DNA of 5,613 bases from an uncultured Alphaproteobacteria bacterium (GTDB lineage: Bacteria > Pseudomonadota > Alphaproteobacteria > Micropepsales > Micropepsaceae), in contig CALDFO010000173.1 in assembly GCA_937942205.1 (NCBI GenBank), positions 1 to 5,613 of the forward strand, in the 5' to 3' direction. Shown in pieces: positions 1 through 5,524 of this stretch (the first letter of the stretch is position 1; each line of letters begins with the position of its first letter). Under the pieces are notes generated by a model. It was not told the origin of the DNA. It ran no database searches and saw only the letters and a list, made by a program, of their open reading frames with translations. Made by a program: the position numbers and the translations under genes.

Positions 1-769
1 CGAAGATGTCGGTCACCAGTTCCTTGACGATGGCGGTGGTCAGCGCCCCCGGCTGCTTGACCGCGATGCCTTCGGCGATGGTCTGGGGGGCGATGCGCGG
101 TTTGGGCACCGGCAGGCCCTTCACCAGATCATACATCGCCGGATACAGCTCGGTCTGCGCGCCATAGACTTCAATGGAGGACTTGAGGCCCTTGGCGGCG
201 ATGGCGCAGCCGGAGATCAGCCCGCCGCCGCCGATGGGCACGATCAGCGCCTCCAGATGCGGCACATCCTCCAGCATCTCCAGCACCAGGGTGCCCTGAC
301 CCGCGATCACCAGCGGATCGTCATAGGGATGGATGAAGGTCAGGCCCTGTCCGGCGGCGATGCGGCGCGCCTCGGCATCGGCCTCGATCAGATCCTTGCC
401 GTGCAGGATCACGGTGGCGCCGAAATCGCGGGTATGCTTGACCTTGTTGAAGGGCGTGGCCTCGGGCATCACGATGGTGGCGGGAATGCCCAGCCGCCCG
501 GCATGATAGGCGACGCCCTGGGCATGGTTGCCCGCGCTCATCGCCGCCACGCCGCGCTGTCTTTCCGCGTCGCTCAACGCCAGCAGCCGGTTCAGCGCGC
601 CGCGCTCCTTGAAGGAGGCGGTGAACTGGCGGTTCTCGAATTTCAGCCAGACCTCGCAGCCGGCGATGCCCGACAGGGTGCGCGAATGGCGCGTGGGCGT
701 GCGCACCAGCGCGGGCAGGATGGCGGCGGCGGCGCGCCGGATATCGGCAAGGGTGGGAGCGGCGGTCAC
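1..769 (-). CDS. ilvA: Threonine ammonia-lyase (threonine dehydratase), 3' end outside window
   Basis: The 256 visible codons encode the N-terminal catalytic part of a fold-type II PLP enzyme that deaminates L-threonine to 2-oxobutanoate, the first committed step towards isoleucine (or threonine catabolism) in the cytoplasm. Visible motifs, in order, are FTASFKERGA (residues 49-58, with Lys54 the expected Schiff-base lysine), SAGNHAQG (78-85) and the phosphate-binding glycine loop GGGGLISG (180-187). The FTASFKERGA variant suits the threonine ammonia-lyase subgroup better than serine racemase, but that is family knowledge applied by eye. Full-length relatives of about 400 residues usually carry a C-terminal ACT-type domain; that part lies beyond base 1, so allosteric control cannot be judged. 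The GTG start is chosen because it gives the usual short N-terminus before LADIRRAAAAI and has a GAGG ribosome site 8 bases upstream. Only 28 bases separate it from the upstream tRNA, with no terminator seen between. The symbol is tentative between ilvA and tdcB types. Confidence 0.9.
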   Translation of the reverse strand, partial: MTAAPTLADIRRAAAAILPALVRTPTRHSRTLSGIAGCEVWLKFENRQFTASFKERGALNRLLALSDAERQRGVAAMSAGNHAQGVAYHAGRLGIPATIVMPEATPFNKVKHTRDFGATVILHGKDLIEADAEARRIAAGQGLTFIHPYDDPLVIAGQGTLVLEMLEDVPHLEALIVPIGGGGLISGCAIAAKGLKSSIEVYGAQTELYPAMYDLVKGLPVPKPRIAPQTIAEGIAVKQPGALTTAIVKELVTDIF

Positions 770-777
770 GAAAACAG

Positions 778-781
778 CCTC
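778..781 (-). promoter_or_regulatory. Ribosome binding site of the threonine ammonia-lyase gene
   Basis: GAGG on the minus strand lies 8 bases before the GTG at 769-767. It supports this GTG as the start, since no in-frame ATG occurs until residue 77, which would delete the PLP-lysine region. Confidence 0.6.
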
Positions 782-797
782 GAAAGAGAGAACCGGT

Positions 798-872
798 TGG
801 TAGCAGCGGCAGGATTTGAACCTGCGACCAAAGGATTATGATTCCCCTACTCTACCACTGAGCTACGCTGCC
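798..872 (-). tRNA. tRNA-Met(CAT), elongator type
   Basis: A complete 75-base cloverleaf is readable on the minus strand: acceptor GGCAGCG/CGCTGCT, D stem GCTC/GAGT, anticodon stem GGGGA/TCCTT with loop ATCATAA (anticodon CAT at 840-838), T stem GCAGG/CCTGC with loop TTCAAAT, discriminator A73 and encoded CCA. It is not the initiator: it lacks the C1-A72 mismatch and the three G-C pairs at 29-31/39-41. A CAT anticodon could also be tRNA-Ile2, in which C34 becomes lysidine. The A4-U69/G5-C68 acceptor pairs differ from the C4-G69/C5-G68 pairs TilS prefers in E. coli, so Met is favoured but not proven. Several wobble pairs are present (G1-U72, G10-U25, G27-U43, G28-U42). It has its own promoter upstream and sits 28 bases before the threonine ammonia-lyase start. 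Confidence 0.93.
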
Positions 873-877
873 AAACC

Positions 878-891
878 GGGGTGCGGACCCC
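878..891 (-). other. Hairpin in the tRNA leader
   Basis: A GGGGT-GCGG-ACCCC inverted repeat with a 5-bp stem and 4-base loop lies between the predicted tRNA transcription start and the mature 5' end at 872. It would form in the 5' leader removed by RNase P. A role in processing is only a guess. Confidence 0.35.
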
Positions 892-910
892 TTAGGAGGC
901 CCGGGCGCGG

Positions 911-939
911 GATGTAGGATGGGCGTCCCGCCCTGTCAA
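911..939 (-). promoter_or_regulatory. Sigma-70-type promoter of the tRNA-Met gene
   Basis: On the minus strand a perfect TTGACA (939-934) is followed after exactly 17 bases by TACATC (916-911), a weak -10 box. Transcription would begin near 904, giving a leader of about 30 bases. A consensus -35 with a poor -10 is common for stable-RNA promoters in alphaproteobacteria. This promoter probably also drives the threonine ammonia-lyase gene behind the tRNA, as no other clear promoter is visible between them. Confidence 0.65.
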
Positions 940-959
940 GATAAGCCGGAAAAAGCGCC

Positions 960-980
960 AAAAACCATGCGTAAGCCTGG
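960..980 (-). terminator. Probable intrinsic terminator of mnmA
   Basis: Just after the mnmA stop, the minus strand reads CCAGGC-TTAC-GCATGG followed by TTTTT. The stem has one G-A mismatch (CCA/TGG and GC/GC pairs) and a 4-base loop, directly followed by five T. A second short inverted repeat (GGCCT-GAC-AGGCC, 979-991) overlaps the stop codon and may compete or assist. The position, between mnmA and an independent tRNA promoter, fits a terminator, but the stem is short. Confidence 0.45.
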
Positions 981-984
981 CCTG

Positions 985-2082
985 TCAGGCCGCCTGGGTG
1001 AGGGCTTGCGCCGTGATCCAGCCGCCGCCCAGCACCCGGCTGCCGCCCTCTTCGTAAAAGACGCAGGCCTGGCCGGGCGCGATGGCGTCCTCGGGCGCGG
1101 CCAGTTCCACCCGCGCCGCGCCGTCCGCCAGCGGCGTGACGGTGGCGGCCACCGGCGGCCGCATGGAACGCACCTTGACCCGGCAGGCGAACGGCGCGTC
1201 GCTGCCCGCCAGCCAGTTCACATCGCGCAGGGTGATGGTGGAAGCGCCCAGGCTTTCGCGCGGTCCCACCACCACGCGGGCATTCACCGGGTCCAGCCGC
1301 AGCACGAACAGCGGCTGGGCATGGCCCGACAGGCCCAGGCCCTTGCGCTGGCCCACCGTGAAATGGGCGATGCCGTCATGGCGGCCCAGCACCGCGCCGC
1401 TCTCATCGACAATGTCGCCCGCGCGCGCGGCATCGGGGCGGAATTTGTTGACGATGCCGGTGTAGCGCCCCTGCGGCACGAAGCAGATGTCCTGGCTGTC
1501 GGGCTTGGCGGCATTGACCAGCCCCAGTTCGGCGGCGATGGCGCGCACCTGCGGCTTTTCCATCTCGCCCAGCGGAAAGCGCAGGAAATCCAGTTGCGCC
1601 TGGGTGGTGGCGAACAGGAAATAGCTCTGGTCACGCACGGCGTCGGCGGCGGCATGAAGCTGCGCGCCTGTCGCCCCTTCGACACGGCGCACATAATGGC
1701 CGGTGGCCATCGCCTCCGCCCCCAGCTCGCGCGCGGTGTCCAGCAGATCGGCGAACTTGACCTTCTGATTGCACGACACGCAGGGAATGGGCGTCTCGCC
1801 CTGGGCGTAGCTGCCCGCGAAACTCTCGATCACCGCCTTGCGGAAGCGGCTTTCATAATCGAGCACATAATGCGGGATGCCCAGATTTTCCGCCACGCGC
1901 CGGGCGTCATAGATGTCGGACCCGGCGCAGCAGGCGCCCTTGCGCTGCGGCTGGGCGGTGGAGGCATACAGCTGGAGCGTGATGCCGATCACCTCATGGC
2001 CCTGCTTTTTCAGCAGGGCGGCGGTGACGGAGGAATCCACGCCGCCGGACATGGCGACGACGATGCGGGTTCTGGCGCTCAT
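985..2082 (-). CDS. mnmA: tRNA-specific 2-thiouridylase MnmA
   Basis: A 365-residue cytoplasmic enzyme, the usual family length, that uses ATP and a persulfide sulfur to convert U34 of tRNA-Lys, -Glu and -Gln to 2-thiouridine. Residues 1-205 form the PP-loop ATPase domain, with the adenylation loop SGGVDSS at 12-18, ATGHY at 126-130 and DQSYFL at 151-156. The DSQDICF motif ends with Cys200, the expected persulfide cysteine. By alignment from memory to the E. coli NPD..CN motif, Cys104 in [10 protein letters not shown] corresponds to the other catalytic cysteine. Cys101 makes this a CxxC version in place of the DxxC seen in E. coli. VGQRKGLG (243-250) marks the central domain and GQACVFYE the C-terminal beta-barrel. 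The ATG start gives the canonical short N-terminus before the P-loop. There is no good Shine-Dalgarno sequence and the predicted promoter places transcription at or next to the ATG. It is a separate unit from flgL upstream and tRNA-Met downstream. Confidence 0.97.
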   Translation of the reverse strand: MSARTRIVVAMSGGVDSSVTAALLKKQGHEVIGITLQLYASTAQPQRKGACCAGSDIYDARRVAENLGIPHYVLDYESRFRKAVIESFAGSYAQGETPIPCVSCNQKVKFADLLDTARELGAEAMATGHYVRRVEGATGAQLHAAADAVRDQSYFLFATTQAQLDFLRFPLGEMEKPQVRAIAAELGLVNAAKPDSQDICFVPQGRYTGIVNKFRPDAARAGDIVDESGAVLGRHDGIAHFTVGQRKGLGLSGHAQPLFVLRLDPVNARVVVGPRESLGASTITLRDVNWLAGSDAPFACRVKVRSMRPPVAATVTPLADGAARVELAAPEDAIAPGQACVFYEEGGSRVLGGGWITAQALTQAA

Positions 2083-2088
2083 CCCGGC

Positions 2089-2117
2089 GATATAGGCGCG
2101 AACTGCGGGAACCGCAA
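2089..2117 (-). promoter_or_regulatory. Predicted sigma-70-type promoter of mnmA
   Basis: On the minus strand TTGCGG (2117-2112) and TATATC (2094-2089) are separated by exactly 17 bases. Only six bases (GCCGGG) lie between the -10 box and the ATG, so the predicted start site falls on or next to the A of the start codon. The -35 box lies in a small inverted repeat (TGCGG-TTC-CCGCA, 2104-2116). Confidence 0.5.
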
Positions 2118-2145
2118 GAAAGGCCCGGAAAATCCCGGTTTTCCG
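2115..2145 (-). terminator. Probable intrinsic terminator of the flgKL operon
   Basis: Sixteen bases after the flgL stop, the minus strand forms a perfect 7-bp stem, CGGAAAA-CCGGGA-TTTTCCG (2145-2126), followed after GGC by a CTTTCTT pyrimidine tract. The T tract is offset and interrupted, so efficiency is uncertain. Its place between a finished operon and the mnmA promoter supports the call. Confidence 0.5.
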
Positions 2146-2160
2146 CGATTTACTGACAGC

Positions 2161-3105
2161 TTACTGGGGCATGTAATTCAGCAGCGAAAGCTGGTGCAGG
2201 GTCGAGGTCACCGCCAGCGACGCCTGAAGCTGGGTCTGGTTCAGCGACAGCTGGGTCGCCGCCTCGGCCATGTTGGTGTCCTGGATGCCGGAGACAAACC
2301 CCTTGTAGAGGGTGTTCATCGAGGTCTGGCTTCCCTGCGCGTCGGTCAACCGGTTGGAGACATAGCCGTTGGCGGCCGACACGGCGTGCAGATCGGTGGC
2401 GGTGCCGGTCAGGGTGGCGATGGCGCCGCTGAGAAAGCCGTTCTGCGCCGCCGACAGGCTGGTGGCGGCGTCGAAATTGCCGCTGCCGCCCACATCGAAG
2501 GCGGCGATGTCCTTCAGCGCCTGCATCAGGCCGGTGCCGACCTCCGAGGCGGTCAGCCCATAGGAGACGCCGACGCCGTCGGCGACCTGCACCGACTTCT
2601 TCAGGTCGCCATTGGCGAAGGCGCCCGCGACCGAGGGCAGCGCCTGAAGATCGGCCAGGCTGGTGACGGTGATGGGCGCGGTGCCGGTCTTGCCGCCCGC
2701 ATAGATATAGTCGCCATTGGCGTCCTTGGAATTGAGGATGCCGCTGGCCTGGTCGAAGATGCTGCGCACCTGCGCCATCAGGGTGGAGGCGTCGTTGTTG
2801 GCGACCGCGTCGCTGACCGCCTTTTTCAGCTTGGCGGCCAGGTCGGCCAGGCTGGTCAACTGGGTATCCTGCAGGTCGGTCTGGGTGACGGCGAGCTTGG
2901 TGGCGGTGGTATAGGCGCTGTTGCGCGCATTGGCCGCGATGGTGGCGGTCAGCACCTGGGTCTGATTGCCGAAACCGGCATAGGTGGTGGCGTTCTTGCC
3001 CGAGGCGATCTTTTCCTGGGTCTTGTCCAGGGTGCTGCCCGCATTCTGGATCTGGCTGAGGAAATAGGCGGTCTGAGCGCTGGTGGCGACGCGGTCGATA
3101 CTCAT
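2161..3105 (-). CDS. flgL: Flagellar hook-filament junction protein FlgL (HAP3)
   Basis: A 314-residue flagellin-family protein. FlgL is exported through the flagellar type III apparatus and, with FlgK, forms the junction ring joining hook and filament. The N-terminal coiled region (SQIQNAGSTLDKTQEKIASGK, about residues 17-37) and the C-terminal helix (about 255-314, ending LAVTSTLHQLSLLNYMPQ) are the paired D0/D1 terminal helices of flagellin-like proteins. The stretch ending DYIYAGGKTG in the middle begins the variable domain. It contains no cysteine or tryptophan, typical of secreted axial proteins, and has no cleavable signal peptide. Its place immediately after flgK favours FlgL over a filament flagellin. 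The ATG is preceded by AAGGA at 9 bases, overlapping the flgK stop, so expression is probably translationally coupled and driven by the sigma-54 promoter before flgK. A terminator-like hairpin follows. Confidence 0.87.
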   Translation of the reverse strand: MSIDRVATSAQTAYFLSQIQNAGSTLDKTQEKIASGKNATTYAGFGNQTQVLTATIAANARNSAYTTATKLAVTQTDLQDTQLTSLADLAAKLKKAVSDAVANNDASTLMAQVRSIFDQASGILNSKDANGDYIYAGGKTGTAPITVTSLADLQALPSVAGAFANGDLKKSVQVADGVGVSYGLTASEVGTGLMQALKDIAAFDVGGSGNFDAATSLSAAQNGFLSGAIATLTGTATDLHAVSAANGYVSNRLTDAQGSQTSMNTLYKGFVSGIQDTNMAEAATQLSLNQTQLQASLAVTSTLHQLSLLNYMPQ

Positions 3106-3114
3106 GGGCGATGA

Positions 3115-3119
3115 TCCTT
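3115..3119 (-). promoter_or_regulatory. flgL ribosome binding site overlapping the flgK stop
   Basis: Minus-strand TAAGGA combines the flgK stop codon (TAA) with an AAGGA Shine-Dalgarno sequence 9 bases before the flgL ATG. This arrangement suggests that ribosomes finishing flgK help start flgL. Confidence 0.7.
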
Positions 3120-5259
3120 ACGGCAATTCGAGCAGGGTCTGATACATCTTGTCCACCAGGGTCAGGATGCGCGCGCCGGCGGCATAGGCCTGCTGGTAGG
3201 AGGTCAGGGCCATCAGCTCTTCATCGAGGCTGACGCCGGTGTGCGAGGTCAGGCGCGACTGCGCCTCGGCATAGCGGTCGCTCTGCGTCACCTGGGCGGA
3301 GGTGACGACATTCGAGCGGGTCGAGACATCCTGATAGAAGCTGGCGGCATAATCCGACAGGGTGGAAATCTGTCCCGCCACGCCGCCTGCCGGCTTGAAG
3401 GTCATGCTCTTGGTAATCAGCGTCTGCAGCGCGATGGCGCCCGAATTGTCGCCGCCCAGAACGATGGTGTCGCCCGCGACGCTGGCGGGGGTGATGGCGG
3501 GGCTGGCGAAGCCGATGCGCGCCGGATTGGCCGTCACCGCCTGGGTGACGGAAAAACCCTGGGCCTGCATCGCCTGGGCGCCCGCGCCCAGACCGAAGAT
3601 CTGGCTGAAGCTCTGGCCGGTGGTGCCGCGCGCGGTGGTGTCGTTGGTGACGTTCAGCGTGTAGTCCGAATACAGCGCGCTGTTCTGGCTGGTGATCGAG
3701 CCGTCCGCGTTCAGGGTCAGGCTGGATGCGCCGCCCAGGGCGGTGTTCAGCGCCGTGACGATGTCGCCCACCGTCTGACCGGCGGTGGTGGTGATGCTGA
3801 CATTGCGGACGATATCGCCGTTCGGACCCTTGAGCTGCAGGGTGATCTTGCCGCCCGCCGCCAGGCCGCTGGCGTCGGTGGCGGACAGGCCGGTGGCGGT
3901 GACCGAAGGCATCTGCGACTGAAAGAGGTCGTTCAGCCCGAAGAACTGGGAAAATCCGGTGCCGCCGCGCGCCGACGGCGCCGAGGCATCATCCTGCACC
4001 AGGATGCCGTTGCCGCCGCTGGCGGAGATGGAGAGCTTGCCGTCCACAAAGCTGGCCGAACCGTTGGCGCCCAGCGCGCTGTTCAGCGCCGCGGCGAAGC
4101 CGCCGACGGTGCTGCCGGCGCTGATCGGGGCGCCGCCATCGACCGACAACAGGCTGGGCGGGCCGAAATCCACATCGATGCGTGAGATCAGCGTGCCGTC
4201 CTGGCCGGTGACGGCGATGGTGGTCTTGCCGGTGAAGTTCAGGGCGTCGCCGCCCAGAAGGCCGGTGTTGCGGCCCGACAGCGCGGCCGGCGGCGGGAAG
4301 GCGGCATTGGCGTTGGCCTGGGCGTTGAACGCCTGGGCGGTCTGCTGCGCCAGGTTGCCCAGGGTCTGGGACAGGCCGCCCAGCACCTGATCGCGCATGT
4401 CGATCAGGCCCTTGAGCGAGCCGCCCGCCAGATGCGGGTCCAGCGCCATGGGTCCGCCCAGCGGCGCGCCCGTCGCCGGGTTGATGTCCTGCACCATGAT
4501 GTTGCCATAGGTGCCGTTCTGCGCGCCGCCCGTATAGGAGAGTTGCGCATAGGTGTTGCTCACCAGGTTCACGCCATCGGCGGTGGCGACGATGACGCTG
4601 CCGTCCGGCTGCTGGGTGGTGCGGATGCCCAGCGTCTCGGACAGGCTGGTCAGGGCGGTGTCGCGCTGATCCAGCAGGCCCGAGGCGGTGTCGCCGCTCA
4701 CGGTGGCGTTGCGGATCTGCTGATTCAGGTCGAACACCTGCTTGAGCAGCGCATTGGTGGAGTCGATGGAGCCCACCACCTGCTGGTCGGTCTGGCTCTG
4801 CATCTGGGAGACGGTGGAGAAGACCGAAGAGAAATTGCCCGCCAGATTGTTCAGGGCGTTCATCACCGCCGTGCGGCTGGCCGACGAGGTCGGCGCCTGC
4901 GAGGCGGTGGCGAAGGCGGCGGACAGATTGGTCAGGCCGGTGGCCAGCGACTGGTTGTCGCCCGGCGCGCCCAACAGGCCGTTGAGCTGGCTGAACAGGC
5001 TGCCCATCGTGCTGTACTGGGCATTGGTCCCGCCCGCCGACAGCATCTCCTGCATCAGGAACTGGCTGGCGACGCGCTGGACGCTGGCGATGTTCACGCC
5101 CATCAACTGGCCGCCGACCGACAGGGTCTGCTGATTGACCACGCGGCGCGCATAACCGGCCGTGTTGAGATTGGAGACGTTGTTGGCGACCACGCCCAGC
5201 GCGGCGCTGTTGGTCTTCAGCGCGCTGATGGCGGTACCGGCGATTCCGTTCAGGCTCAC
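3118..5259 (-). CDS. flgK: Flagellar hook-associated protein FlgK (HAP1)
   Basis: A 713-residue protein, longer than the E. coli protein (about 547). FlgK is secreted through the flagellar export gate and sits on the hook tip, below FlgL. Residues 1-45 are the rod/hook-type N-terminus with the ANNVSNLNTAGYARR signature (25-39). The C-terminus has the matching VSLDEELMALTSYQQAYAAGARIL motif (676-699) before the final helix. Residues about 80-320 are helical. The extra length is a Gly/Ala/Thr-rich beta region at about 330-570 that contains two related modules. There is no cysteine or tryptophan, as expected for an axial protein. The GTG start at 5259 is chosen because SLNGIAGTAISAL is the family N-terminus and the sigma-54 promoter lies only about 27 bases upstream. 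The frame stays open to 5535, but that 92-residue arginine-rich extension covers the promoter and is not coding. The Shine-Dalgarno sequence is weak (GGA 8 bases upstream). Confidence 0.95.
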   Translation of the reverse strand: MSLNGIAGTAISALKTNSAALGVVANNVSNLNTAGYARRVVNQQTLSVGGQLMGVNIASVQRVASQFLMQEMLSAGGTNAQYSTMGSLFSQLNGLLGAPGDNQSLATGLTNLSAAFATASQAPTSSASRTAVMNALNNLAGNFSSVFSTVSQMQSQTDQQVVGSIDSTNALLKQVFDLNQQIRNATVSGDTASGLLDQRDTALTSLSETLGIRTTQQPDGSVIVATADGVNLVSNTYAQLSYTGGAQNGTYGNIMVQDINPATGAPLGGPMALDPHLAGGSLKGLIDMRDQVLGGLSQTLGNLAQQTAQAFNAQANANAAFPPPAALSGRNTGLLGGDALNFTGKTTIAVTGQDGTLISRIDVDFGPPSLLSVDGGAPISAGSTVGGFAAALNSALGANGSASFVDGKLSISASGGNGILVQDDASAPSARGGTGFSQFFGLNDLFQSQMPSVTATGLSATDASGLAAGGKITLQLKGPNGDIVRNVSITTTAGQTVGDIVTALNTALGGASSLTLNADGSITSQNSALYSDYTLNVTNDTTARGTTGQSFSQIFGLGAGAQAMQAQGFSVTQAVTANPARIGFASPAITPASVAGDTIVLGGDNSGAIALQTLITKSMTFKPAGGVAGQISTLSDYAASFYQDVSTRSNVVTSAQVTQSDRYAEAQSRLTSHTGVSLDEELMALTSYQQAYAAGARILTLVDKMYQTLLELP
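3559..4110 (-). repeat. Two diverged tandem modules within FlgK
   Basis: Module A (4110-3910, residues 384-450) begins TVGGFAAALNSALG and ends GFSQFFGL followed by a Gln-rich tail. Module B (3774-3559, residues 496-567) begins TVGDIVTALNTALGG and ends SFSQIFGL with a similar tail. The distance from TVG to FSQ is 52 and 55 residues. This is protein-level similarity seen by eye, suggesting an old internal duplication of a beta-rich surface domain. Confidence 0.6.
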
Positions 5260-5297
5260 GGCGTGGGTCCGAATGCTTTTGTTCCGGCAAGCCCGTC

Positions 5298-5312
5298 GCA
5301 AGCCCCATGCCA
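5298..5312 (-). promoter_or_regulatory. Sigma-54 promoter of flgKL
   Basis: The minus strand reads TGGCATG-GGGC-TTGC, with the -24 GG and -12 GC separated by exactly 10 bases as RpoN requires. The one core departure is T in place of C in TGGCAC. The predicted start is near 5286, giving a leader of about 27 bases to the flgK GTG. Late flagellar genes of Caulobacter-type alphaproteobacteria are commonly RpoN-dependent, which supports the call. Confidence 0.8.
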
Positions 5313-5342
5313 TATGGGGAGCGCGATTTTTCCGGGCTTTTG

Positions 5343-5359
5343 GCGGCTTTTTTTGCCGC
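5343..5359. repeat. Inverted repeat GCGGC-T7-GCCGC upstream of flgK
   Basis: A perfect 5-bp inverted repeat spaced by seven T lies at about -57 to -73 from the predicted flgK start. No T tract follows the second arm on either strand, so a terminator is unlikely. It may be a secondary activator or repressor site; this is inference. Confidence 0.4.
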
Positions 5360-5387
5360 GCGCGGCGATGCCCGCGGGCGGCAGAGT

Positions 5388-5402
5388 TTGCCGCACCGGC
5401 AA
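5388..5402. promoter_or_regulatory. Central palindrome, likely shared enhancer site for a FlbD/NtrC-type activator
   Basis: TTGCCG-CAC-CGGCAA is a perfect 15-base palindrome whose centre (5395) is 97 bases from the -12 cytosine of both divergent sigma-54 promoters (5298 and 5492), or about -109 from each predicted start. Sigma-54 promoters need an upstream-bound AAA+ activator, and in Caulobacter FlbD acts at ftr elements near -100 of such promoters. Assigning FlbD here is inference; the match to ftr was not checked against a published motif. Confidence 0.6.
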
Positions 5403-5432
5403 TCCATGCCCGTCCCTTTGTGCAGCCGCTCC

Positions 5433-5448
5433 TCCGGTCCGCGCCGGA
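5433..5448. repeat. Inverted repeat TCCGG-N6-CCGGA
   Basis: A 5-bp inverted repeat lies about 45 bases right of the central palindrome, nearly mirroring the 5343-5359 repeat about 44 bases to the left. The sequences of the two flanking repeats differ, so they need not bind the same protein. Confidence 0.3.
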
Positions 5449-5477
5449 AAATCCCGTGAAATCGGCGCTTTTGCGAC

Positions 5478-5492
5478 TGGCCCGGCGCTTGC
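5478..5492 (+). promoter_or_regulatory. Divergent sigma-54 promoter reading out of the right edge
   Basis: The plus strand reads TGGCCCG-GCGC-TTGC with exact GG-N10-GC spacing; the -12 box TTGCGA is identical to that of the flgK promoter. Transcription should start near 5504 and run rightward into the open frame at 5525. The pairing with the flgK promoter and the shared central palindrome raise confidence above that of an isolated motif match. Confidence 0.7.
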
Positions 5493-5524
5493 GATGGGCT
5501 CGGCGGATCATCACGGACCTGCCA

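Noticed and set aside
257..841. Plus-strand 194-codon frame
   Set aside because: It lies opposite the threonine ammonia-lyase gene and ends inside the tRNA gene. Its final residues are an antisense reading of the tRNA.
919..3114. Plus-strand open frame of 731 codons opposite mnmA and flgL
   Set aside because: It spans two well-identified genes on the other strand and crosses their intergenic region and terminator. Its translation is Gly/Arg/His/Gln-rich with no family motif. Such frames arise from the GC-rich third positions of the real genes.
3241..4185. Plus-strand 314-codon frame opposite flgK
   Set aside because: A Gly/Arg/Ala-rich shadow of flgK with no ribosome site or family motif.
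5441..5472. Terminator-like GCGCCG-N16-CGGCGC-TTTT on the plus strand
   Set aside because: The 16-base loop and short T tract make a poor terminator, and there is no plus-strand gene to its left needing one.
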